From Paramacrobiotus metropolitanus (lineage: Eukaryota; Tardigrada; Eutardigrada; Parachela; Macrobiotidae), in contig NW_026570235.1 in assembly GCF_019649055.1 (NCBI RefSeq), positions 806,001-870,000 on the forward strand: 64,000 bases of DNA. Direction: 5' to 3'. Under the pieces are notes generated by a model. That model saw nothing but the letters and a program-made list of their open reading frames with translations. It did not search any database and had not been told where the DNA came from. The translations under genes and the position numbers were made by a program. Each line of letters starts with the position of its first letter. The first letter of the stretch is position 1. This document shows, piece after piece, positions 27,845 through 38,829 of the stretch.

Positions 27845-27907
27845 ATGGCTGAATTCAACAACAACGCACACGATGATCACGAGCTGAATGCAGATGGAGA
27901 TGACGCG
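27845..27907 (+). CDS. Putative first exon of an orphan gene
   Basis: ATG followed by 21 codons rich in Asn, Asp and His (MAEFNNNAHDDHELNADGDD), ending at a GTATGT donor in phase 0. It starts three bases after the duplicated calsequestrin 5' flank. No family is recognised. The next supportable exon (29030-29488) needs a phase-1 partner, so at least one exon between is unseen or the two are unrelated. Confidence 0.4.
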
Positions 27908-28304
27908 GTATGTTGGTAACCGTAAGGTCAATGATTCCGATCTGATTCATTCCATCGCTTAAGAACGAAAAATTTTCAAACAAAATATAAAGAAATAAAT
28001 TATTTGTTAAGTTTCAAATTTTATTTCAAATCAGTTCCATTTCAAAAACGGTAAAAATGTGTTCGGGTTTGGATTTAAACTGAAGTAAGCTCACTGTAGC
28101 CGACCGAACAAGTTAGACCGATGTCTGGTCCGGGCCTTACCCTGGGGCCTGGGCATTCCACATGCTGCGATCAGCACGTATAAAATATACGTACTGCAGA
28201 GTTAAACCCTGCACTCGACAGCACTTTTGTACTAGTACTGTACGATCTGAATTGTGGGATGAGAGGTGAAGAAAGATATATTGTTAGTGGCGTTTTGTGC
28301 AATT

Positions 28305-28875
28305 TTAAAATTTGTTTGAGTTGCACCGATACGTACCGAGGCGGTGAGCAGGTTGGCAGTATTGACAATGCTTTACTCAATGTGACTGCTGTTATTCGTG
28401 CAAATTTTAAATATCAAGATCTTTTACTTTGTTTGTTGGGCAAAATTGTCCATAGGCTTGAAAAATTTATAATAATATTTACTTTTAGGCAGTATGAATG
28501 CAGTTTTTTTGTTTTCGTGCCAAAGCAGTGTTATGGCGATAAGAAATTAGCATACCCGTCTATGGCAGACCTGGTGCTGGCTTTTCTCTACTTTCTCGTA
28601 GAAGACTATGTTAACTGCGAGAGTCATATCATTACTCTGCAATCAAAATAAATAACTCCATGCATACTGCCTAAAAAGTATATATTATTATGTATTTTCA
28701 AGCCTATGGATACAATTTTTTGCTTAAGAACAAACAAAGTTAAAGATTTTTGAATATTTAAAATTTGCAATTACCTAAGCAGCAGTCACATTTGAGTAAA
28801 AGTGCATTGTCAGTACTGCCTGTCGTCTGCTCACCGCCCGGTATGTTATCCCGTGCTGCGTTCAGACAAATTTAG
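28305..28875. repeat. Foldback element, two ~200-bp inverted arms
   Basis: The arm 28305-28502 and the reverse complement of 28657-28875 align nearly end to end, with small indels. Landmarks are GGCGGTGAGCA, TTGACAATGC, TGTGACTGCTG, GCAAATTTTAAATAT, CCATAGGCTTGAAAA and TTTTAGGCAGTATG. The loop is about 155 bp. A transcript through it would form a long imperfect hairpin. Confidence 0.9.
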
Positions 28876-29029
28876 TTAAATGCCACAAACGATACTTCGC
28901 ACTGTTAGTATATCTGCTCGTACGACACTGTAGTATTGGCAAGTTTTATTATAAAGTTTTCAACTGACTCAACTGCAAGCCTATAATTATATCCTTTCAC
29001 TACGGTACTACAGAAGATTTTAATTTTAG

Positions 29030-29488
29030 TACGTTCAGAATCGGGACAGTCTCTCGAGGTTTTTATCAACACCAGCCCCTCCATAAGCACGCCACCGACC
29101 GACAGTACGCCTCCTCCTGCCAGTACCTCGTCGTCGTCGTCGTCGTCATCGAGTGAGAAGATGCCCAACAGCGGCCCCTCGTCGATCGCGCCCGGCCGCG
29201 TTGCGCAGGAGGATTTGAGCCCATTGGCATTGCAGATGGAGTTTCGCCAAGGCATGGGCTCGTTGCGAAAGGAAATGAGTGAAGGACGAAAGGAAATGAA
29301 TGAAGGACTTTACAAAATTCAGGAAGGACTGAGCGATCTGACGGCTTACTTGAAGGAATTTTTGAAAGACCAGAAACGCAGACTCAGCACCACGGAAGAG
29401 GCGAAACCAGTTGAATCCAAGGAGGCAGAAGCGGAGGGGGCTGCAGCCAAGAATACTCAGACGGAAAAGCCCGATGACGCTCAGCAAG
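29030..29488 (+). CDS. Internal exon of an unrecognised coiled-coil protein
   Basis: Bounded by acceptor TTAATTTTAG and donor G-GTACGT; open through about 150 codons in phase 1 to phase 1. The N-terminal part is Pro/Ser/Thr-rich with a serine run from TCG repeats (29129-29150). The rest is helical and heptad-like (FRQGMGSLRKEMSEGRKEMN, then LYKIQEGLSDLTAYLKEFLK) and ends in an Ala/Glu-rich stretch. No domain is recognised. It may belong with the exon at 27845. No downstream exon is visible before copy B begins at about 30480, so the gene may have been cut by the duplication. Confidence 0.5.
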
Positions 29489-30348
29489 GTACGTTCAACG
29501 TTCTTATCCATCCTTAGAGTTTATGTTAGCTCAAAAGGTCTAACGACAGTCGACGGCTGCTCACGGTACATTGTTAGGGAAACTAACCGTGACACAGGTG
29601 TGGAGCGAGAGAAATTCGGAAAGTTGAGGACTGCCCGTGTTTTGTAGTAGGCAGATTTAAGGCGTTTTCGTACATTTTCTGTTTTACAGGCTGATTAACG
29701 CTTCGATAATTCATGCGCGTCCTCACTCATGAACCTCGCTCTAACTGATCTTCACAGCTTCTGCCCTAATCTGTAATTTTTACTGTTTATATTCATGGAA
29801 GGATTATTGAGGTATTCCTGTTCGTGTTGTAACTTGTAAGTGGTCTGGCTAAACTGTAATAAGCAAGCAAGCACATCAGTAGCTCAGTGGCTAGTTATGT
29901 AGCGAACGTTATGTATAGGTACTTTTTGCTAAGTGCGGCTGCGTTTTTTTTGCGTACTTGTTCCTGTCGAGAGCGATCCGATTTTGTTTCTATTCAATAC
30001 TGGTTTTCCTTTTCTGGCATTTGTGTTAAACATGGCTACCGTGCTTTGCAGTTGTGCGCTGCGTAACACTAGTAAAAGGCGTCGACCGTTTTGAACACAA
30101 ACATAATTATAACAAACTACAGTAACAATGAAATTAATTCTACTAAACAAACATGAACAACAAACTGAAATGAGTGAAATCCGCTGTATTATCTACACAG
30201 TACGCACTAAAACCGAATCCGTTGGATAATTAAGCACATCAGTGGCTGGTTACAGTATGTAGCGAACGTTATGCTGTGTATAGGTAATTTTTGCTTGGTG
30301 CGGCTCCCTTTTTTCTACGTCCTTGTTCCTTACTGGCGCTCTTACACG
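29489..30348. other. Noncoding stretch with a direct repeat
   Basis: Contains two direct copies of about 95 bp, 29871-29966 and 30233-30331, sharing GCACATCAGT, TAGCGAACGTTATG, GTATAGGTA and TTGTTCCT. No gene seen. Confidence 0.7.
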
Positions 30349-30479
30349 AAAGCCAGAAAGTTCTGCTTTATGGTCGAATAAAAGGCCGAAAGTCGAGTAA
30401 AGCTTGAAGCAAGTAAATAAACAGGAATAAACAAACAGAGTTTAGGAGCAGGACGTCGGATAAATCTCAAAAGATAAGT
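30349..30479 (+). repeat. Inverted fragment at the left edge of copy B
   Basis: Matches the reverse complement of about 32335-32455 (and 16655-16815) with indels: TTCTGCTTTATGGTCGAATA, AAAAGGCCGAAAGT, AAAGCTTGA and ACGTCGGATAAA. A piece of the ZCCHC10-myotubularin spacer was therefore copied in reverse at the junction. Confidence 0.8.
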
Positions 30480-30571
30480 TTATTTCCATAAGCAAACAAA
30501 TTAAGCCGCACTTCAAGGAAACACAGAAAAAGAATCAGCAAAATTATCCAAACCGGAAGTCTGTTAAGCAA

Positions 30572-31819
30572 CTAATCCCCTTCGGAATCAGCTTCCTGGG
30601 CCATGTCCGCAGAGCCCAACGTCGATCCGGAAGACGATGAGGGATTCCTTTTCGAGCGCTTTCTGTCTTTCTTAACCAGCTTCTTTCGATCAGATTCCGA
30701 TGACGATTCCGAACTACTACCGGATGAACTGTCGCTGTCAGACGATCCAGAAGAAGAATCCGGACCACTGGAGTCGGATTCGGACGATGAATTTTTCTGT
30801 CGTTTTTTTTGTGGAGCAAGTTCCTTTCTGAAGAATTCGTGGAATTAAAGTTTATAGAGTTCCATTACTCATACTCTTACAACGGAAGAATTTAGTCGAA
30901 GTTCTCTCAAACTAAAAAATCGGAATCTCGCTACTTCGTCAGGAGCGACTTTTAAAGAACATATGACCAGTGCTTACTCGTACAGTACGAGTTATTTTGC
31001 AGGGCATTGGACGTATCAGTGTGATAAACCTGCTAAGTATGCGAGTCGTACTCAATCCTTTTTCAAAAACAAATCTGCTGTTGGTCTTTTATTTAGTCAG
31101 TTTTCCAGCACTTACAGTTTACTGAGTTTAGCAATTTTTTGCTCCTCTTCAAGCTGTTTGACGCTTTTCTTCAACTCTGTCGTTCGGGATGGACGCGACG
31201 CATACTTAGCAGGTTTATCACACTGATACGTCCAATGCCCTGCAAAATAACTATATCAAATTATCAATTAATTAACAGCAACAAAATATAAGTAAACCGT
31301 ACAAAAACTATCACGAATATGTACATTCGCGTTTCATAAAACCAAATAAACTGACAATTCGAAAAAAATAAAAATCATCCAACGTTTTTTGAATGTTATA
31401 CCAAATTCACTATTATTATGATTTATACTCGTATTTAATACGGTATTCGCTAAATCAATGTCATATCCATCTGCGAGCTCTGAAAAGGAAGGAAATAACA
31501 ACTGGAGCTGAAAATTTTCTTTAGAGCTAATAAACTATGTAAAGTAGCTAAACAATAAACTTTCGTGATTTCTTACCTTTTTGTAAGCATTTTTGGCATC
31601 GAATACTTTCTGGAGCTGGTTGACTAGAAAAGACACAGGCTTAGCATCTCAGGCAAGTCAGGAAACAAAAGCATCGGACAGCAAATGTTTAGTATTTTGC
31701 TTATACAGTTCTGCTTAACAGCAAAGAACAAATCTTCGCGAACAAACGTTCAATACTTACCTTTTTTTCGTCAACGCCAGTTTGGTGAGAATGGTTCCCG
31801 GAGCAGACGTCGGAGGCAT
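30572..31819 (-). CDS. ZCCHC10: ZCCHC10-like zinc-knuckle protein, copy B
   Basis: Exons 31819-31761, 31623-31577, 31239-31116 and 30827-30572, in phase, 161 aa. Same zinc knuckle (CQKC...HWTYQC) and Ser/Asp-rich tail as the copy at 15115-16206. Differences are in frame: nine extra bases at the end of exon 3, six fewer bases in the tail, and a few substitutions. The upstream alternative start of exon 4 meets stops here, which supports the downstream acceptor in both copies. Intron 3 contains a 52-bp inverted copy of the exon 3 acceptor region (30990-31041). Presumably functional. Confidence 0.85.
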
Positions 31820-32786
31820 TTCAAAAAACGAAACTTCCGTTACGCAGACACCTTACTTTTAATAAAAGAAGCACAAAACAAAACAAAACACAAGCACAAA
31901 ACTCTTGAGCACTATTTGAAGCACAAAACTCTTGAGTACAGAATAAAGGCGACGAGATTTTTGATTCTATTGTTTATTAGTTTTTCGTAACTTCTTAAGT
32001 GATATTTCGGTACGAGCACAACAAACTTCGAAAAAAGAATAGAAAATTCAAAGCCAAAAGAGTGCGAAGACTAAAAATTTTGAATTAGCGGTCTACCGAT
32101 TCACATGCGCGCCGCACAGGCGGTTGCTTACGACTTTCATTTTGGTATAAAGTTATGTACTCGTACTTCCAGTTCCCGTATCCTTGGCCCGTACTTGCTT
32201 CCTTTCCGGCTAACAGTTTTGCCAGTTTTAAAAAATTATAAAATGTTTTTTCTCGCCGTTCCAGATGTTTGACGAGCACTGTGATGTATATGTAAAACTT
32301 CAAACTACTACCGAGTTGCTACTACTAACCACTTTCAGCTCCTACGCATCTTTTGAGCTTCAACGACTTTATCCGACGTGCTATTTAGTATTTACTCTGT
32401 CTCAAGCTTTATTCAACTTTCGGCCTTTTATTCGACCATAAAGCAGAACTTCCTTACTTTTGTATAAGAACAGCGGTTAACAGCGATATGACGATGTCCT
32501 CAATAACATTAGGTGGTTAAAAATAAATAACAAACAGAATTTATTTTTCAGTATTTTCTTCGTGGATCATCACTAGACGTCATCTTGAACGAATGCATCA
32601 GTCCCAGTTACAGCAGTGGTGCAAAGCAAGTACAGAAGTGTCTTGTTAATTTACGCTAAGGCAAATATTCAGACAGAACAAAGTAAATTCCACTAAATAC
32701 AAAATAACAGCAAAACGTATATACATTCTACGTTCGAAAACCAAAAGTTTAATATCAGCAACTACCCAGCAAATGACCAGTGCCCT
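31820..32786. other. Intergenic between ZCCHC10 and myotubularin, copy B
   Basis: About 970 bp, parallel to 16207-17148. Holds the ZCCHC10-B upstream region and the myotubularin 3' UTR. No gene seen. Confidence 0.5.
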
Positions 32787-35537
32787 TTAAACATGGTTTA
32801 CATGGGAAGGCGAGGTACCTTGATTAAAAGCCATCCTAGATTTTTTTGAGGCTGCTTCTTTCTTTAAATTATCTCTTAGCTCGGTCAGCTTATCTAGGGC
32901 ATATAACAGTTGATGATAACGTTCTTCCATCGGTTCCTGGAGTCTTGTAGAAGGATCCCACCGAGCATAATAGCGAAGCCAAAGTTGTAGGTAACGAAGT
33001 GTGGTTAGCGGGTATAACACATTAGCTTTCGTCGATTCTTCTGAATCGGAAAGATAGAACGGATTTCGGTAATCGTTCAAATTAGAGTTAATGAACGACC
33101 AAAGGGATTTTGTTTTTGTGCGTAATCCCTAAATAAAAAAGAAAAATAATGAACCACAGTAAACCTTGCAGTACGAGTCACAACATAAAAGCAGGATCAG
33201 CGCATGACTACAAACCTTTTCATGTATCTCCTTTTCAAAATTGCAAAGGAATGTTCCATATCGACAGTTAAAAAGATTATCCAGAATGGCAATCAGAAGC
33301 CTTTCACTGAATTCAAAGGAATTTGGGTACTGCTGTGTTAGCTGCCATACGCAGTCAATGAACTGCAGAAATACCGGCGATCGATCGGAATCCGCTTTTT
33401 CTTCGCCATGCCCAATTCGCTAGAAACAAGTTTCACGGATATTTTCAGTTTACATGGGTGAAAAAGATTTCGACACTTACGTGGGCAAACTTATGGCCAA
33501 AACTGACCCACTCTTTCTCTATCAGAACTTCAAATCCGAGAATGGTACGATAGTAAGGATCCAACATAATCATCGCTAAAGCAGTTAACTGCGCCGTACG
33601 GTCCCATCCATCGCTGCAGTGCACCAGAACGGAACACTTATAATTCTCAATTTTATCCACAATTCTGAGAGCACCGGCAAGCACAGTCTTGATATGGTGT
33701 AACCAATGACTCTCATCCAAGTTCGATAAGAAATGGTTAGGATCCTCGATCTTCGGCGTGCACATTTCTCTCACTTTACGGAGACTCTCTCGCATGACAT
33801 GGATATTGTGTATGTCCAAAAAGAGCACCTCCGTGTGCGGATAATTTTCTTCTGTTTCATAACCTCCACCTTTCGCCTAAATCATAATCAGCAGAAATCA
33901 TTGACAAGAACGTATCAATTTAGGCAAATAATTCTTATCGGGATTTTCTGAGGCTACGGTTAAGTAATTTAGTAGTTTACGCCCAGAAATTTCCAGGCGC
34001 ATAAAAACGACCTTCACGAAAGTGACGTTTATTTCGCAGTGAAGTCAGCTAACCTTATTAGCAACTGCATTCGCAAGAGGACGTGCATCCATAATGCACA
34101 GATGTGGACACACCGGATTCGCCTCATGAATCAGGCGCACATAATATTCATCGTCCTTACTCCGGCGACCATTCAGTCCAACCATCGGCTGGCTGCAGCG
34201 TGTGATCGTGGCATGGCTCACCGGATGGATCCACGACAGAACGGGTATCCTAGATCGACTGCGAAATGCTGCGACACTATGTAGCAGCTCATTTGATGCT
34301 TCCTTCGGAACAGCAATTACCGCGGGATAAGTTTCGCATAATCCGTATTTTAGGTTGATGTCGGGAATCCGCCACATGTCATTGGGTACGCCTTGGCGTT
34401 TATATTCCGCTCTAGCATCGTACAGTACCCATCCATCGTGTTCCTTTTTATAATCCCTTTTGTAGCTGAATGCAAACAGCTGCCCCTTGTAAGTTACTGG
34501 AAAAGCGTATTTTTTCAGATCATCCACAAAATTTTTCAACGAAGCCTTTTCCGATCCTTTGGGCAAACTTAAGACAATCTGCAAAGATATGAACCTGTCG
34601 ATAAAGATCAAATAAACTATCGTGACAACGTTACTGCAGGCAGGAATGATGAGAAAACACAATTAGGTAATCGGAAATCTGCAATATCAGCCACACCAAT
34701 ACGTAAATCAAAACAGTTTGCAAACTCCTCTGACAATGGCTGGCAAACTGCGAACTTCTGCACTGACAAGCCAGAACATTCAAAGAAATCGTTTGCAATT
34801 TTTGTGCCAGTTAGTTACAGCGCTTTTACCTTTCGCAAATCTTTGCATAAAATCCGCAGCTTCAAAGAATTATCTCCTCGATTTCCAGAGCCGCTGCTAA
34901 GCTTTTCGATAACTTGGATATTCGATAAAGGAATCTCAAAAGAAGCACTGGTATCCGGGCTGGCTTCGAAGAACACTCGGAAATTCGTCACGGTGAGCTT
35001 GCCCGATTTTGTCGTCTCTGAATACGGATCACTGTACTGCACATGCGGACAGTACAAGCTGTCCACTTTTGCTTCGCCCTCCACTAACGGCAAGCTGTTG
35101 GTGAAATCGTTAAAACTGATTCTCGGATCGCGGGCCATCATCATCAATCCCTCCCCGCTGGCCGACAGCGAGCTGGAAGACGAACTCTTGGTCGAAGGAG
35201 CAGACGCTGTACTGCGCGCTGTTCCAGGCGTCCCTCCCGAAGTGAGGGATTCCTTGTCGAAGCGACTAGCCAGCGTATGCACGCTCTCCGTCTTGTAGGT
35301 GCCAACCTCAGCAAGACTACTGCCGCTCTGGAATGCCGTCAGCGAGGATACAGAATCGTCGCTCGGTCGACGGACAGGTGGAGGTTGATTGCGGGATGCA
35401 AAGGGATTCGGAGGATAATCGGGTTTCATTTGGTAGCCAGGATTGCTGGATACGGAAGACGGTGGTGCAGACACTGGTGGTGTGCTGCGTTTGGCACGCG
35501 CTGGTGCTGAAGGAGCTCCACTCCCAGTGTCACTCAT
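32787..35537 (-). CDS. Myotubularin-family phosphoinositide 3-phosphatase (MTM1/MTMR2-like), intact
   Basis: Removes the 3-phosphate from PI3P and PI(3,5)P2 on endosomes. Five exons: 35537-34830, 34578-34054, 33876-33481, 33419-33216, 33128-32787, in phase, 724 aa. Exon 1 has a Ser/Pro-rich N-terminal extension of about 140 residues and the start of the PH-GRAM domain. Later blocks match MTMR2: [55 protein letters not shown]. The active-site loop [13 protein letters not shown] (Cys and Arg of C-X5-R) shows it is an active type. The C-terminus has the NPFYLSD and [14 protein letters not shown] blocks and a helical stretch before HVNHV-stop. The exon 2 acceptor is chosen by frame. At one site B has Leu (RTILGFE) where copy A and MTMR2 have Arg; MTM1 differs there too. 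Confidence 0.94.
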
Positions 35538-36312
35538 TGGTTCACAGCAAACAGTCCAAAGTTCCAAACAAAACGATAATTAAATGGGTCAACCACAGGC
35601 GGCTATTGCTCGTGGAAGCACTAATGAACGCGAGTCACGGTTGTTAATAATAACAGCTGAAATAAGATAAGCCTACTGTATGTACAGAATGTACTGTGTA
35701 CATATGAAATTGATGCCTTTTAAATAATGGTATTTTAAGTTACGATCACCGTGTGTAGATTCGGAATCATACGAGACTCGAGAACACAAACGACAACCAT
35801 GCATACGTCACTGGGTACACAATCGAAAACCCATTCAGTTCTTTTGTCGTTTCCTGATTTCGTTTTTTTATTAAAGATACAATGCAAAAATTTCAAAAAT
35901 AAAAATTCTTGCGGCGTTACTAAAGGTTGGTATGGCCGATTGTGGCACAATACAGGGGTCATGCAATACCGGAATTACAGCTTTACTTTCGCGGCATTTT
36001 TTTGTTTTTGAATTCATTACTGGTAAATGTACTGACGATTAATTAATAATAGCTACAATGCGCGTCAATCGGAATTCCCATCGCAGCTACCTGTTTGAAG
36101 CATCAAATGCGCGTTTGTTGTTTCCGGTTTCTTATAGTTTACAACTTTACATGCAGCTCTTTTTATTTTGTTTTTGTTCCGTCGTTCCGTTTGGAAACAT
36201 TGCTACGTAAACCGTTCCGTTCACTTTTCTTATTGCTGTTTTATTGCTGTTCACTATAACTACAGTTATTCGCCTTCATATCATTGCACAAAAATAAAAA
36301 AACAAAATATAA
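35538..36312. other. Upstream region of myotubularin copy B
   Basis: About 780 bp to the gene X stop codon. Includes the points equivalent to the two insertions in copy A (about 36045 and 36165). No gene seen. Confidence 0.5.
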
Positions 36313-38648
36313 TCACATTTTCATCAGGTAATCTAGTGCAACCGCGGTTTCCGATCCTTCTTGATAACACAGGAATATTTCCCGTAGTGGATTATCCAAA
36401 ATCCGGCTATACCCAATAAGAAAAGCATGAATTCCCGAACTTGTGCTTATATGGAATCACGTTAAATGCAAACGAAAACTTAAACTAAGCATTTAGTACC
36501 CCGATATCCAATACCGCTTGAAAAGCGACGGCGATGGATATTCAAGAAGAAGCGTGATTTCTTCCGAATGCGATAAGGTGCTCTAAAAAACGAGCTGCTT
36601 ATTTGTACGTATATCGTTACAGAATTCTAGTTTAAGTCATGGGTTAATAATATTTCTACCGTAAATAAGTTCCGTAATATGGGAATATGTCGGATAAAAT
36701 CGTCGAATAGCTTTGGTGGAAGAAATGAATTACGGCTGTACTCGTCTATGAGAGATTCCAAAACCATCGACTGCGACTTCCCGCTGATGGTTACACTAAA
36801 TATTATCCCGGATCTGCAGAGTAGCAAAAGCCGGAAAGAAGTTATTCATATTATTCATATTAGGCAAATCATGGTGACTTGTCTGCTATAAATGTCGGCA
36901 ACGCTTCAGAATAATTACCTTCGCCTTGAGTTAATTTCTGCACCGGCAATTGCTTGGCGCTGCAAAAGGTCAACCAGGAGGAATAGAAGTTTAAACGATC
37001 GTAAAACTTATCATATGACAACTGATAACCAAACTTATTCCTAATCAAAAGCAACTTATTTGAATAAATATACAGTGAGCCATACAGTCAGATTTTCCGA
37101 AGACATTGAGAATAAACGAGGTGCTTGGGAAAGGCTGGCTGGGCGTTGTCCATGGGATTTTTCGTTCACCAGAGTGAATTTTTGTGCCACATTTGGAGCC
37201 GAAGTGGTACGCACCAAGGTTCCAGTTACCATTTTATCTGAAACGAAACACAGACAGCAATATATCTTATACAAAATATTAACTGAAATTAAATATCTGA
37301 ATTATCTGAAACAAAATATCAGTTTTTAATAACAAAAGGAAAAAGGCAATAATAAGCTATGCAATTACCTTGGTCAAAACTGGAGCGATTTGAATGCTGC
37401 GCGAACCGACCAAAGGAACTGTAGACATAACCAAAATAAAAGAAAGACAAGTAATAGTAGGACAACTTACGTTCAAGCAGTCTTTAATAAATTATATAAA
37501 TACTTATTTGCCACTTCCGCTGCTTTTTGGCGCACATCTGGCTTTCCAATCAGCGTACGCATCGAGGATAAAATAGTTCCAAAAAGCATCACGTCAGCGC
37601 TTTCTCTGCAATAATAGATATATAATACTCGTGAATCCAACAAAATGGACAATCGTAGACAATGCTAAACATATCGTTCGAAGCACAAGAAATTAAGCTA
37701 ATTTGACCACGTTAGGTATCTCTTGACCAGAACACACGAAATCCATCTTATTATTAATCCAAGAAAGCGAACTATAAAGTGGATTAGAAATGGTTCAACT
37801 TCGCTTTACAGTAGTACCCTGTTCCGTACGTTTCCAAGAGGCAGCACAGCAGGAGATTCTCCTGGAATCCATAATAATATCGGCATAATAATTAAATAAC
37901 AATAAGAAAATAAAATTATGCTGTGGTGTTGTATTTAATATTCGTAACTTATGAATCGTAAATACTTCTACCTGTAAAATGTAATAAGTAAATACTACTA
38001 CGCATTTTCAACACATACCGAACTTGTCCACAAAAGGTAATAAGATGCGCCGTCATTTGCCGTTATCCCAACGTTTTTCGGGTAACACTTTATCACGTGT
38101 TGTTCTATTTATTATAAAGTTTAATACGACACAATGTCCTCATTTATACTAATGAGCCATACCAAGCTAATAATTCCAAATTTCAACTCATTGTCAAGTA
38201 AGTAGTATGTACATGGACAGCCAAGACAGCTGTTTTTAAATTTTTATCCTTACTGTCGAGATCCTTTTCGCTGCGAAAGCCATTCTTATGAAGAAGCAGA
38301 TATTTGTACACCGGATCATGAAGGGGAGCAGAAAGATGGTTAATCATCAGCATTTGCTAAAAATGTCACAACATTTGAACATTCCATTAAATATCAGAAT
38401 ATATAATAAGAATATTATGTCGCATATAAAATGCTATCAATTCAAAATGAAGTACAGACAGACCAATCTTTTTGCATTGTTTTGTTAACGGCAATGTTTA
38501 GGGCTTTACATAAAGATCTCCATGCTACTAGGTATGCATTCCCATGCAAACCAAACAACTCACTATTTACAATGATATGTATCCTTACTTTGTGATATAA
38601 GCAGGCTCCCAGAACGTAGCATTCAAGTCTCGGGAACAACCGAAAAAC
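36313..38648 (-). CDS. Gene X: 3' part of an unrecognised multi-exon gene, intact copy
   Basis: Eleven exons joined by phase and GT-AG sites: 38648-38460, 38356-38254, 38104-38019, 37861-37818, 37605-37504, 37418-37369, 37237-37086, 36959-36919, 36813-36660, 36582-36500, 36406-36313. They give 365 codons in one frame to a TGA. A few donors are weak (GTCTGT at 38459, GTATTT at 37503), so single junctions may shift. The protein looks mostly helical with Leu-rich stretches (ENLLLCCLLETYGTG, LLLEYPSPSLFKRYW) and one Ser/Thr-rich loop (VRTTSAPNV to SMSSENLT). I do not recognise the family. The first exon listed opens at an acceptor, so more coding sequence lies upstream, perhaps the exons at 38.8-39.9 kb. 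Confidence 0.6.
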
Positions 38649-38829
38649 CTAGAAGCAAAACAAGCTAAAACTGCTACAAGCAAATTCGTCAAGTCATACT
38701 TATTAAGAAATTAAACACAACATGCATAATTCAAATGTACAAATACGCACATCATCCAAGTATTCTGCTGCTTCGAAATGCATAATTTCTCGCTCCAGCA
38801 TATCCTGCTGCAATGAGTCACTACTGTGG

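Larger units (their letters stand above)
30481..38568. repeat. Duplicated block, copy B (probable parent)
   Basis: Collinear with 15022-26876 but without the two insertions. Gene X runs on past its right edge in an open exon (38648-38460), whereas copy A stops inside that exon. This makes B the likelier parent. Confidence 0.9.

Noticed and set aside
28259-28651. 130-codon plus-strand ORF
   Set aside because: Spans one arm and the loop of the foldback element; no recognisable domain.
34804-35298. 164-codon plus-strand ORF
   Set aside because: Antisense of myotubularin exon 1; the minus-strand reading has the PH-GRAM homology.
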